A DNA stretch of 52,991 nucleotides from a virus. Shown here in pieces: positions 24,514 to 32,297 of this stretch (positions are counted from its first letter, which is position 1; the number at the start of each line of letters is the position of its first letter). The stretch is taken from positions 1 through 52,991 of the IMG/VR virus record IMGVR_UViG_3300009425_000021; one strand, written 5' to 3'. Made by a program: the position numbers and the translations under genes. Below the pieces are notes generated by a model. The model was given only the letters and a program-made list of their open reading frames with translations, had not been told where the DNA came from and did no database searches.

Positions 24514-25062
24514 ATGAGAGTAAATATTGGCCCGTATCCAGCACATCGTTGGTACCATAATTTTTTATACCGTTTAGGAATTAAAAACGAACCTAAAATA
24601 TCTGTGCATATAGATGACTTTGATACTTGGAGTATGGATCATACGTTAGTGTATATCATTGAGCCAATGCTCAAGCAACTCAAACTTACCAAGCATGGTG
24701 CTCCTTATGTGTACCCTGAAGATGTCCCGGCAGAGTTGCGTCCTACTAAGAAAGAACTAACGGCATACACTAAAAATGGTGAGACTGATAGCAAGTTCTT
24801 TGAGAGGTGGGACTGGGTGATGGACGAAATGATCTTTGCCTTTGAGAGCAAACATACAGATTGGGAAGAACAGTTTCAATCAGGCGAACATGACATCCAT
24901 TGGATCAAACTAACTGAAGGTGAGCATAAAGGCATGAGCGAAATGGTCAAAGGTCCTAACGACACGTATGAAGTTGATTGGGAAGGGCGTAAGGCATACC
25001 AAGAGCGTATCACAAACGGATTTACAATGTTTGGCAAGTACTACGAAAATTTATGGGACTAA
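24514..25062 (+). CDS. Conserved marine phage protein, 182 aa
   Basis: The pattern ISVHIDDFDTWSMDHTLVYI, then EPMLKQLKLTKHGAPYVYPEDVP, is one I associate with a conserved hypothetical of marine T4-like phages. The second half is acidic (WEEQFQSGEHDIHWIKLTEG) and ends FTMFGKYYENLWD. No enzyme motif is clear. It starts two bases after the preceding stop, with GGAAGA upstream. The function is unknown, and conservation across phages suggests a core role. Confidence 0.7.
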   Translation: MRVNIGPYPAHRWYHNFLYRLGIKNEPKISVHIDDFDTWSMDHTLVYIIEPMLKQLKLTKHGAPYVYPEDVPAELRPTKKELTAYTKNGETDSKFFERWDWVMDEMIFAFESKHTDWEEQFQSGEHDIHWIKLTEGEHKGMSEMVKGPNDTYEVDWEGRKAYQERITNGFTMFGKYYENLWD

Positions 25063-25074
25063 TCAGTATGTAAA

Positions 25075-25082
25075 GGTAAATA
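25075..25082 (+). promoter_or_regulatory. T4-type late promoter (GGTAAATA)
   Basis: The TAAATA core at 25077-25082 is 71 bases before the ATG at 25154. The leader is AT-rich. Confidence 0.45.
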
Positions 25083-25153
25083 ACAGTGCTGTAATACAAA
25101 ACATATATTGATAATAATATATTACACATACACAAGTATTGCACGGAGAAAAA

Positions 25154-25378
25154 ATGACAAAAGCAAAAGCAGTCGAGTCAATTAATAAATTTGGCCCGCA
25201 AAAAGATTCAAAAGGACACTACTGGTTCGAATATGTTGGTAAAAACGTACAAGCGAATGCAGAACAAATTAGTAAAAACATTAGAAAAAATGCAGAGCAA
25301 ATCAGTGCTAATATCCAAGCAAACGCTCAAAGCGTTGGCGACAACATGAAAGCATACTTAAATAGAAAACTTAAATAA
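25154..25378 (+). CDS. Small helical repeat protein, 74 aa
   Basis: The start is the ATG at 25154 behind ACGGAGAAA. The C-terminal two thirds form an amphipathic helix with near-repeats of eleven residues: NVQANAEQISK, NIRKNAEQISA, NIQANAQSVGD. Such 11-mer repeats occur in coiled coils and membrane-surface helices. It is followed by a terminator and tRNA-Ala. No family is recognised. Confidence 0.65.
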   Translation: MTKAKAVESINKFGPQKDSKGHYWFEYVGKNVQANAEQISKNIRKNAEQISANIQANAQSVGDNMKAYLNRKLK

Positions 25379-25406
25379 GAATCTATATAAGTAATTAAAT
25401 ATTTAC

Positions 25407-25434
25407 AAAGAGCTCATTGTATGGGCTCTTTTAA
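25407..25434 (+). terminator. Intrinsic terminator before tRNA-Ala
   Basis: AAAGAGCTC and GGGCTCTTT pair over nine positions (one U-G) around a seven-base loop and are followed by T residues. Confidence 0.8.
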
Positions 25435-25439
25435 TTTCT

Positions 25440-25515
25440 GGGGATGTAGCTCAGTTGGGAGAGCGGTTCCCTTGCACGGAACAGGTCGTAGGTTCGATCC
25501 CTATCATCTCCACCA
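25440..25515 (+). tRNA. tRNA-Ala (anticodon TGC), CCA encoded
   Basis: Acceptor GGGGATG pairs with CATCTCC, including the G3-U70 pair that defines alanine identity. Discriminator A and CCA follow. The anticodon stem GTTCC/GGAAC holds the loop CTTGCAC. The T arm is GTAGGTTCGATCCCTAT. It lies six bases after a terminator, so its own promoter is unclear. Readthrough is possible. Confidence 0.95.
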
Positions 25516-25526
25516 GGATTGTATTA

Positions 25527-26825
25527 ATGAAAAACAAGTTTACTGACAACCAAAAAATTATCCATTTAGATGCATGGGCAGACGCCCCACTTACTATGCC
25601 TAGCATATTTGATATTTGTTTAAAGAACACAGACACACATATTATAGTTGACTGCTGTAAAGAAAGTGAACTAATTTCTGGATTTCACCATGCCCGGAAC
25701 TCGACACTAGGGGTTAATGAAGACGCATTAATGCAAAAGAAAACAAAGTTGTGGAACGCAGAACACAACAATCGATTAAGTCTAATACATGGCAACTATA
25801 AACTTATACCAGAAGATCCCATTAATGTTTATGACATATTGTGCTTTACCGGTGACACCGGTGAACGAATAGATAATTCTGCTTTTAATTTTACATCCGG
25901 AATATCTTCTGCAATAACTACTGGCTTTTTTGATGATGTTGAAGTATGGCCCACATACTTTATAGTATGGCACGGTGCAAAGATTGCCATAACAGCATTA
26001 CAGAACACTGTAAAATGGAAAGACACAAGAAGCATTGATACAATGTTTATGATTAAAAACAGAGTACCTAAGCCCCATAGAATGCTATTGCTTGATGAGT
26101 TATCAAAACGAGATGTCTTAGAAGATAATATGTACAGCCAGTACGAACAATTCCCCGGAGAAATTGCTTCTACAATGAAAGAAATAGGTGCAACACACTA
26201 TCATGGAAAGACTCGCTCAATTGACGCTACACCATTACAAGATCACGAAGATTGGTATGCTACTCCGCCGGCGGCGCAAGATAACGCATTAATTGAAGTT
26301 GTTTCTGAAACCCATATTGACCGACCATTCTATACTGAAAAAACAGTTTGGCCTTTAGTATACATGAAACCGTTTATGATACTAGGTTCTCATTTAACGA
26401 ACCATAATTTAACAAAGTATGGATTTAAATTATATGACGAGTTTATTGATTACAGTTTTGATAAAATAGAAAGTCCTAAAGAACGTATAATAGCAATGGC
26501 AGACGAATTAGCGAGACTGAGCAATCTTAAATTAAGTAACAAAGAGTACCATGAACTAAATGAAAAACTAAGACCTAAGATAGAGCATAACTTAGCAGTA
26601 TACTTAGAAATGGTATTCGACGACCCGTACTTACCTAAAATAATTAGAGATCTAGGAAATAACGAAAAATTAATATCACAACAGGCGGATGACCGCAGGG
26701 CTTTAATCCATCATATGAACGGCACATGGAAAACATACACAGATAGAAGAGGCGGCAACGGAGTGCTAATGGATATAGTTAGATGTAATCCGTACTTGCA
26801 GAAATTAATGGGTCGAGTACTATAA
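25527..26825 (+). CDS. Glycosyltransferase-like protein, 432 aa
   Basis: The start is the ATG at 25527. The longer frame upstream runs through tRNA-Ala. The C-terminal half has VVSETHIDRPFYTEKTVWPL, then KPFMILGS, then YGFKLYDEFIDYSFD. This resembles nucleotide-sugar-binding ends of glycosyltransferases (fucosyltransferase-like) seen in marine phages. The N-terminal half has HLDAWADAPLTMPSIFD and HIIVDCCKES and no clear catalytic motif. If correct, it would modify surface glycans or phage DNA or virion components. The AGGA before the ATG is formed partly by the tRNA CCA end. Confidence 0.5.
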   Translation: MKNKFTDNQKIIHLDAWADAPLTMPSIFDICLKNTDTHIIVDCCKESELISGFHHARNSTLGVNEDALMQKKTKLWNAEHNNRLSLIHGNYKLIPEDPINVYDILCFTGDTGERIDNSAFNFTSGISSAITTGFFDDVEVWPTYFIVWHGAKIAITALQNTVKWKDTRSIDTMFMIKNRVPKPHRMLLLDELSKRDVLEDNMYSQYEQFPGEIASTMKEIGATHYHGKTRSIDATPLQDHEDWYATPPAAQDNALIEVVSETHIDRPFYTEKTVWPLVYMKPFMILGSHLTNHNLTKYGFKLYDEFIDYSFDKIESPKERIIAMADELARLSNLKLSNKEYHELNEKLRPKIEHNLAVYLEMVFDDPYLPKIIRDLGNNEKLISQQADDRRALIHHMNGTWKTYTDRRGGNGVLMDIVRCNPYLQKLMGRVL

Positions 26826-26828
26826 ATA
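26821..26828 (+). promoter_or_regulatory. Perfect T4-type late promoter TATAAATA
   Basis: An exact T4 consensus that overlaps the stop codon of the upstream gene. The predicted start point, 26834, is one base before an ATG (26835) that opens a six-codon frame ending at the TTG start of the reductase gene. Confidence 0.75.
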
Positions 26829-26851
26829 TACATAATGAGGACGACTAAACA

Positions 26852-27577
26852 TTGAACATAGAAACAGTAACATGGGTTCATCACTGGACAGACAAGACTT
26901 TTAGTTTTAAGACCACAAGAAGTCAAACTTTTCGTTTTATAAACGGCGAGTTTGCTATGATTGGATTAAAAGGAGAAGAGGAAGGATCACGACCTTTAAT
27001 TAGAGCATACAGTATTGCAAGTGCAAACTATGAAGACGAGTTAGAGTTCCTTAGTATTAAGGTGCCAGACGGACCTCTTACAAGCCGTCTACAGCATTTA
27101 AAAGTTGGAGACGAAATAGTAGTAATGCCTAAGACAACCGGCACACTAACGATTGATAACATAACTAAAGCAAAGAATTTAATTTTACTTTCAACTGGAA
27201 CAGGAATTGCACCGTTCCTAAGTATAATTAGAGACCCTGATACATATGATAAGTTTGAAAATGTTACATTGGTACATACCACACGAACACATTCAGAGCA
27301 TACTTATACTGACTTAATGAAAGAATTAGCAGAAACATTTCCACTTAAATACTACGACACTTGTACGCAAGAAGAATATGTACGTTCAGGACGCTTTTGG
27401 GAACATGTAGATAATTTTACAGACGGTGGATTTAATAAAGACACTGACAGAGTTATGGTATGCGGCGGTCCAGAAATGAATTACGAATGTAGGGACTTTC
27501 TCGAAGAGCATAATTTTCAAGAAGGAAATTTAGGCGAGCCAGGCGACTTTGTTCTAGAACGTGCATTCGTAGACTGA
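26852..27577 (+). CDS. fpr: Ferredoxin/flavodoxin-NADP+ reductase, 241 aa
   Basis: An FAD enzyme that passes electrons between NADPH and ferredoxin or flavodoxin. FAD-binding RAYSIAS (about 51-57), the nucleotide-binding GTGIAPF (about 115-121) and VCGGPEM (about 202-208), and the C-terminal FVLERAFVD are all present. The last is typical of the bacterial subclass IA (Rhodobacter/Azotobacter type). Length and motif order are complete. The TTG start at 26852 is favoured by GAGGA upstream and overlaps the stop of a six-codon leader frame. It directly precedes a radical SAM gene, an enzyme class that needs reduced flavodoxin or ferredoxin, so the pair may work together. Confidence 0.92.
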   Translation: MNIETVTWVHHWTDKTFSFKTTRSQTFRFINGEFAMIGLKGEEEGSRPLIRAYSIASANYEDELEFLSIKVPDGPLTSRLQHLKVGDEIVVMPKTTGTLTIDNITKAKNLILLSTGTGIAPFLSIIRDPDTYDKFENVTLVHTTRTHSEHTYTDLMKELAETFPLKYYDTCTQEEYVRSGRFWEHVDNFTDGGFNKDTDRVMVCGGPEMNYECRDFLEEHNFQEGNLGEPGDFVLERAFVD

Positions 27578-27583
27578 TAAATA
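27576..27583 (+). promoter_or_regulatory. Late promoter abutting the radical SAM start
   Basis: GATAAATA-TACAT-ATG places the predicted start point on the A of the ATG at 27589. The core overlaps the TGA/TAA end of the reductase gene. Confidence 0.7.
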
Positions 27584-27588
27584 TACAT

Positions 27589-29562
27589 ATGACACTTTCC
27601 TACCAATCAGCACAGTTTATAAATAGTAGTATGCCAAAAGCACAAGAACATGTACCGGATCTAACTTATAAAGATTTTACATTAGAGTTGTATAAGCAAT
27701 TCCATAAACAGTCTAGTTTAGTGAATCCTTTTAAAAACATTGAAGTAACACATACACCTGTACAGGTTTTATTATTCACAGACTCACCCGGCTGGGGAAA
27801 TCAACATCCATTATCCGCGATGGGCGAAACTACAGTAGACCATCACGGTATAAAACGTGATAGTTTAACTCAAGCAACAGGTGTAAATGATGTAGACAAA
27901 TGGAAAGACGGTAGGTATGACCGAACAAATTTTAATACAAGTAGAGCAATGGGTGTGTATAAACTAGCACACGAATGCAGAGAGCATGGCTTTACAGTTC
28001 AAGTTATAGATAACATGTTTCATTTAGACATTGAAACAACAAAACGAATTATAGACAAGTTTGTAGGTAAAGAAACATTAATGCTTGGAGTTAGTAGCAC
28101 CTTTAGAAGTTTTCAATTACTATCACAACGACCATCCATATCAAACTTTGATCCGTTTGAAGGATTTGACCAAGAAGAAAAAAACGAATGGATAGCTGAT
28201 TTAACAGTTACTCGCAAACATTTCTTTTCAACCGGTAAAAAGGGCGATGAGGTGTTAGGCAAGTACATACATGATATAAATCCTAATGTAAAATACATAA
28301 TCGGCGGAGCAAATGTTACTGCACAATATTCGCATCCGGATCCTGACGAAAAAGGGTTAATGGACTATGTGAATTTAGGATTTGGCGATGTAACGTTCCC
28401 ACAAATATTACAACATCTTAAAGATGGCGGCAAAGCAGACCATCTTCCCACAAATAAACATAAGGTAATGGTAACGTCTGACGGCGAAAGTAAGTTAGAC
28501 ATAAAACATTCAACTCAAGTGTGGCAACCAGAAGATTTAGTCCAACGTGGCGAAATATTACCCTTGGAAGTTGCTCGAGGTTGTATATTTAGGTGTAGTT
28601 TTTGTTCCTTTCCATTGAACGGAAAAGGAAAAGGTGAAGCAGTAAGAGATTTTAGTTATATTAGAGAAGAACTAATAGAGAATTACGAAAAGTATGGCAT
28701 AGAAGATTATTGGTTAACAGATGACACGTTTAATGATGACCATCAAAAAATGATTGACTGGCATGCAATGACGCAGACACTTCCATTTAAATTAAAGTGG
28801 AGTTCGTACATTAGATTGGATTTAGTATACATAAACCGTAAACAGAATCCGCCACAAGCACAATTAATTGCAGAAAGTGGTTGCAGACTAACAAACTTAG
28901 GCATTGAAACAACTGACCCTGAATGTGCTAAAGATATTGGCAAAGGACTCCATCCTGATATACAATTTTCATATTTAAGAGAATTAGCAGACGGGTATTG
29001 GAAAGGCATGACATTTATGAGCGGTATGATAGCCGGTCTACCGAGTGATACTAGAAAAACTCTTAACAAGATGAGTAAGTTTTTGCTTTCAAAGGAGAAT
29101 CCTTTGCATACTATTAACATGAATCCGTTATATATTAGAAAAACTGATGACGATGCTCATTATTTTACTGAACTTAGTATAAGTGAATTTAGTGCTAACT
29201 GGAAAGAGCATGGATATGAATTTACCGAGTTTGATAAAAACGGTGAAGAAATACCAGTGGATGCTAGAGGCACACTAATGAAAAGTAACGTGTCCTGGAA
29301 AAACAGAAATGGTTTAACATTTTACGATATAGTAAAGTATGCTTTGAAGTTTAACACTAGGCTAGCAGAATCTAACAAGCATGTAGCAAGTCCATTATTT
29401 CTTGCACACGGATTACCGTATCACGATGAAAGATTAGCCGCCCCAGGCGAGCTATACGATGAAAGAAACAACTTTTATTTCAATTATAAAGAGTATTGCA
29501 AAGTAAACGACTACTTTTACAAATTATTTACGGAAAATCACACTCACTACTCTAGGAAATAG
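27589..29562 (+). CDS. Radical SAM protein with cobalamin-binding-like N-terminus, 657 aa
   Basis: The radical SAM cluster motif is C-x3-C-x2-C in RGCIFRCSFCSF (about residue 331 on), preceded by LPLEVA as in B12-dependent members. The N-terminal 300 residues have the shape of a cobalamin-binding Rossmann domain (LLFTDSPGWG near 62, then YIIGGANVTA near 240), although a clear DxHxxG motif is not seen. The middle (SSYIRLDLVY, then ESGCRLTNLGIETTDPE) is typical of the TIM-barrel part. The substrate is unknown. The upstream reductase could supply electrons. Similar large radical SAM proteins occur in other marine phages. No Shine-Dalgarno sequence precedes the ATG. Confidence 0.85.
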   Translation: MTLSYQSAQFINSSMPKAQEHVPDLTYKDFTLELYKQFHKQSSLVNPFKNIEVTHTPVQVLLFTDSPGWGNQHPLSAMGETTVDHHGIKRDSLTQATGVNDVDKWKDGRYDRTNFNTSRAMGVYKLAHECREHGFTVQVIDNMFHLDIETTKRIIDKFVGKETLMLGVSSTFRSFQLLSQRPSISNFDPFEGFDQEEKNEWIADLTVTRKHFFSTGKKGDEVLGKYIHDINPNVKYIIGGANVTAQYSHPDPDEKGLMDYVNLGFGDVTFPQILQHLKDGGKADHLPTNKHKVMVTSDGESKLDIKHSTQVWQPEDLVQRGEILPLEVARGCIFRCSFCSFPLNGKGKGEAVRDFSYIREELIENYEKYGIEDYWLTDDTFNDDHQKMIDWHAMTQTLPFKLKWSSYIRLDLVYINRKQNPPQAQLIAESGCRLTNLGIETTDPECAKDIGKGLHPDIQFSYLRELADGYWKGMTFMSGMIAGLPSDTRKTLNKMSKFLLSKENPLHTINMNPLYIRKTDDDAHYFTELSISEFSANWKEHGYEFTEFDKNGEEIPVDARGTLMKSNVSWKNRNGLTFYDIVKYALKFNTRLAESNKHVASPLFLAHGLPYHDERLAAPGELYDERNNFYFNYKEYCKVNDYFYKLFTENHTHYSRK

Positions 29563-29569
29563 TTAAATA
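29562..29569 (+). promoter_or_regulatory. Late promoter abutting the FabZ-like gene
   Basis: AGTTAAATA-CTGGT-ATG. The core TAAATA (29564-29569) ends five bases before the ATG at 29575, within two bases of the upstream stop codon. Confidence 0.65.
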
Positions 29570-29574
29570 CTGGT

Positions 29575-29997
29575 ATGGAACTACCACATAGACACCCAAT
29601 AGCATTAATAGACTCGCATGATGTACTAGATGACGAGAATATTGTTGCAACATATACTATCCAAGCAGACCATCCGGTTCTAGAAGGACACTTCCCCCAC
29701 ATTAAAATATGGCCCGGGGTATATCTCATTGAAGGCATGAACCAATGTGCCGGATTACATGCATTACATTTAGCAAAAGACAAAATTAGCGAAGTTGGAC
29801 ATAGTGGATATGTTACTTTTGTTACCAGTGTAGATAGAGCAAAATTTAGAACTCCAGTATTCCCCGGAGACCAATTAACACTTACTGCCAAACTTATTAA
29901 ACGTAGAAGAGATCATATTTTCTACTCTTGTGAGGTCTGGAAAAACGATAAAGTGTGTGCAAGTGCCACGATTGGGCTCACAGCCAAGCAACTTTAG
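29575..29997 (+). CDS. fabZ: 3-hydroxyacyl-ACP dehydratase, FabZ-like, 140 aa
   Basis: A hot-dog fold dehydratase. LPHRHPIALID (3-13) is the classic FabZ start, GHFP (38-41) holds the catalytic His39, and LIEGMNQ (51-57) holds the catalytic Glu53. The later RAKFRTPVFPGDQLTL and KRRRDHIF also match. FabZ removes water from 3-hydroxyacyl-ACP in fatty-acid synthesis. Length is normal and no key residue is missing, so an active enzyme is expected. It lies last in the reductase-radical SAM-dehydratase group. A phage copy could alter host membrane lipids or lipid A supply during infection. The specific acyl substrate cannot be read from sequence. Confidence 0.9.
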   Translation: MELPHRHPIALIDSHDVLDDENIVATYTIQADHPVLEGHFPHIKIWPGVYLIEGMNQCAGLHALHLAKDKISEVGHSGYVTFVTSVDRAKFRTPVFPGDQLTLTAKLIKRRRDHIFYSCEVWKNDKVCASATIGLTAKQL

Positions 29998-30019
29998 TAA
30001 ATGACGTCAAAATAACCTA

Positions 30020-30048
30020 TTGACATTCCTTTTTTGTGGTGCTATACT
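30020..30048 (+). promoter_or_regulatory. Sigma70-type promoter with upstream palindrome
   Basis: TTGACA (30020-30025) and TATACT (30043-30048), spacing 17. The palindrome TGACGTCA (30002-30009) ends ten bases before the -35. Confidence 0.75.
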
Positions 30049-30074
30049 AACTACCAATTAAGAAGGAGATAAAA

Positions 30075-30308
30075 ATGTCAACAGAAATGATGATTATAAT
30101 TGGGTTGTTTATTGTAGCAAATTCATATTTTAGTTATAAAGCAGGATTTAAAGAAGGTCAATTCATAGGAATTGCCGGACTTGCAATTACACTAAAAACT
30201 CACAATATTCTAAAAGACAAATCTACTATACATAACTATGAACTGTTACCGACAGCTATTAAGCAAGTGTTGGAAAATCCAGAAGCAGTATTAACAGAGA
30301 GTAAATAA
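30075..30308 (+). CDS. Small membrane protein, 77 aa
   Basis: A strong AGAAGGAGA ribosome site and its own sigma70 promoter mark this as an early-type gene. The N-terminus is a membrane helix (about 5-20, MMIIIGLFIVANSYFSYKAG). A second weakly hydrophobic stretch (GQFIGIAGLAITL) and a soluble tail follow. The pattern YKAGFKEGQ recalls small phage membrane proteins of unknown role. It is followed two bases later by a longer gene. Confidence 0.65.
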   Translation: MSTEMMIIIGLFIVANSYFSYKAGFKEGQFIGIAGLAITLKTHNILKDKSTIHNYELLPTAIKQVLENPEAVLTESK

Positions 30309-30310
30309 TT

Positions 30311-31474
30311 TTGGCAAAGAGAAAAGCAAAAAACGTATACTTTACACCTGAACCCGATTGGAAGAAATATGCTGGCACAGTCAGTCCCGAAGAACAATTA
30401 AAATGTTTTAGAGACTGCGAGTATTTTGCTAGGACTGAAATCGCAGACAAGAAAAAAGTAGAGCTAACTCGACTTTGGATTAAAGAACAATCCGATTGGG
30501 CCGAGGCAGATATTAAAGCAATCCTTAAAAACCCAGATTGGGTATTTGGAGCTTCTGCAACTAACTTTTATATTGCCCATAAGATAGGGTTTATGCCAGA
30601 AGCCGTGTTAGTGCATATTAATACGAGACGAGTTGATTGGATAGAAGCCGGCAACAAGATTATTGAAGAGAAAAAAGAAGCAACTGCTGAAGCAAAGCTA
30701 AAGCCTGTTATTTCTATACAACAACGAATGAGAGAGCAAGTAGAAAACTTGCAAGGTGATTGGGAAGGTAAATTAGATGACTTTATAGCCGGTACCCAAA
30801 CACTACCAGACTTTGACCCTTATCAAGATATGCTAGTGTATGCTGGAGGAGTAGTTAAGCCAGCTCATGCAAAAATTATTAGAGATAGTGTTGAGCCCCA
30901 AATAGCTGAAGCACATGAAATCATTGCTTGGGATTGTGAACAAATTAAAGAAGGCTATTCATTTATGACACCTAAGTTTCGTAAAGAATACCTCAAATGG
31001 TTTCAAAAGATTCAAACAGCATGTGATACATTAATCGAAACAGGCAAAACAACTCGCAAGCCTAGAAAGAAACGTTCAGTAAGCAAAGAAAAAATGGTTA
31101 CTAAACTAAAGTTTCAGGTAAACGAAAGCACATTAGGAATTGCAAGTATATCTGCAGAAGAAGTAGTGTATGCTAATGAAGTTTGGGTATATAATACTAA
31201 GTCTAGAAAGATAGGAGTATACAAAGCAAGTCATCCGGATCCTAAAAATATGAAAAGAGAAGGCGCTGGCTTAAAAGTTAAAGGTACTACGATCATTGAC
31301 TTTGATGTAAAGACTAGCGTACAAAAAACATTACGCAAACCAGCAGACCAAATGCCTATATTTAAATCGAGTGCGAAGACTAAATGTCAAAAGTTCTTTG
31401 AGGAAATTAAAGCAGTGGAAACATCACTAACCGGACGCCTAAACGATACTACAATCATTCTTAAAGCCTTTTAA
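30311..31474 (+). CDS. Conserved phage protein, 387 aa, unknown
   Basis: The start is TTG at 30311, two bases after the preceding stop. A basic N-terminus (AKRKAKNVYFTPEPDW) leads to a helical middle (KKEATAEAKLKPVISIQQRM) and a basic C-terminal half with KTTRKPRKKRSVSKEKMV followed by a beta-rich domain (KLKFQVNESTLGIASISAEE). I recall similar long hypotheticals in marine T4-like phages, with no known function. The Lys/Arg-rich linker suggests nucleic-acid binding. Confidence 0.65.
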   Translation: MAKRKAKNVYFTPEPDWKKYAGTVSPEEQLKCFRDCEYFARTEIADKKKVELTRLWIKEQSDWAEADIKAILKNPDWVFGASATNFYIAHKIGFMPEAVLVHINTRRVDWIEAGNKIIEEKKEATAEAKLKPVISIQQRMREQVENLQGDWEGKLDDFIAGTQTLPDFDPYQDMLVYAGGVVKPAHAKIIRDSVEPQIAEAHEIIAWDCEQIKEGYSFMTPKFRKEYLKWFQKIQTACDTLIETGKTTRKPRKKRSVSKEKMVTKLKFQVNESTLGIASISAEEVVYANEVWVYNTKSRKIGVYKASHPDPKNMKREGAGLKVKGTTIIDFDVKTSVQKTLRKPADQMPIFKSSAKTKCQKFFEEIKAVETSLTGRLNDTTIILKAF

Positions 31475-31485
31475 TAGTAAAAAGT

Positions 31486-31493
31486 GATAAATA
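31486..31493 (+). promoter_or_regulatory. Late promoter abutting gp13
   Basis: GATAAATA-GTTGT-ATG (wider context GTGATAAATAGTTGTATG) puts the predicted start point on the A of the ATG at 31499. A GTG inside the motif extends the frame but is unlikely to be the start. Confidence 0.7.
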
Positions 31494-31498
31494 GTTGT

Positions 31499-32266
31499 AT
31501 GGCAACTAGAATCGATCAAATAGGTTACAACGACAGACAAGAAATTATTGAAGAGATATCTTTAAGACTTGCTGACGGCATGGTGGACGTTGAATTAGAC
31601 AGAGCCCATTACGACATAGCAATTAATAAAGCACTTCAAAAATATCGTCAACTGAGCAGTGGTAGTGTAGAAGAAGCAGTTATTTTTATACAAACTACAG
31701 CAGGTGTAGTAGAATACACTCTTCCAGATGAAGTAATTGACGTCAAACGATTATACAGACGTGGTATAGGTACAAACAGCGGAGGCGGAACAAACTTTGA
31801 TCCGTTTGATGTTGCGTTTAATAACATGTACATGCTACAAGCAGGACAAATAGGCGGACTAGCAGTGTTTGATGCCTTTGCACAGTATAAAGAAACAATT
31901 GGACGAATCTTTGGTAGCGAATATAACTTTACCTTTAATAGAAATAGTAAGCAACTTACTATATTACGAAATGTTAACCATGCAGAAGATATTGCAGTAG
32001 GTGTAAATAATTTTATACCTGAAAGTGTGCTAATCAAAGATGTATATGCAAGTGATTGGTTAAGCAACTATGCACTAGCACAATCTAAACTAATGTTAGG
32101 TGAAGCTAGAAGTAAGTTTACAGGCGGACTACCAGGCCCAGGCGGAGCAATACAGTTGAACGGTGATGCTCTTAAAAACGAAGCACTTTCAGAACTAGAG
32201 CAATTAGTAGCCGGCATCCATAATATGGAAGAAGGAAATTCTCCTCTAGGTTTTGTAATGGGCTAA
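31499..32266 (+). CDS. gp13: Neck protein, gp13-like, 255 aa
   Basis: The protein has the usual gp13 layout of T4-like phages: an N-terminal helical part ending in INKALQKYRQLSSGSVEEAV, a beta part beginning VVEYTLPDEVIDVKRLYRRG, then FDAFAQYKETIGRIFGSEYN and a C-terminal helix. Gp13 sits in the neck between the head portal and the tail. It is separated from its usual partners gp14 and gp15, which lie on the other strand about 8 kb away. The start is chosen from promoter geometry. Confidence 0.75.
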   Translation: MATRIDQIGYNDRQEIIEEISLRLADGMVDVELDRAHYDIAINKALQKYRQLSSGSVEEAVIFIQTTAGVVEYTLPDEVIDVKRLYRRGIGTNSGGGTNFDPFDVAFNNMYMLQAGQIGGLAVFDAFAQYKETIGRIFGSEYNFTFNRNSKQLTILRNVNHAEDIAVGVNNFIPESVLIKDVYASDWLSNYALAQSKLMLGEARSKFTGGLPGPGGAIQLNGDALKNEALSELEQLVAGIHNMEEGNSPLGFVMG

Positions 32267-32297
32267 GCCACAGCCGCACACCATACAGGAGGACTCC

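Noticed and set aside
25396-25401. TAAATA core considered as the promoter of tRNA-Ala
   Set aside because: It lies upstream of an intrinsic terminator (25407-25434), so RNA started there would probably stop before the tRNA.
25455-25526. Extended N-terminus of the gene starting at 25527
   Set aside because: The extension runs through tRNA-Ala, which is certain from its folding.
31484-31498. Upstream GTG start for gp13 (and the same pattern at 23087 for gp14)
   Set aside because: The GTG and following codons are part of the late promoter motif, and transcription would begin after them.
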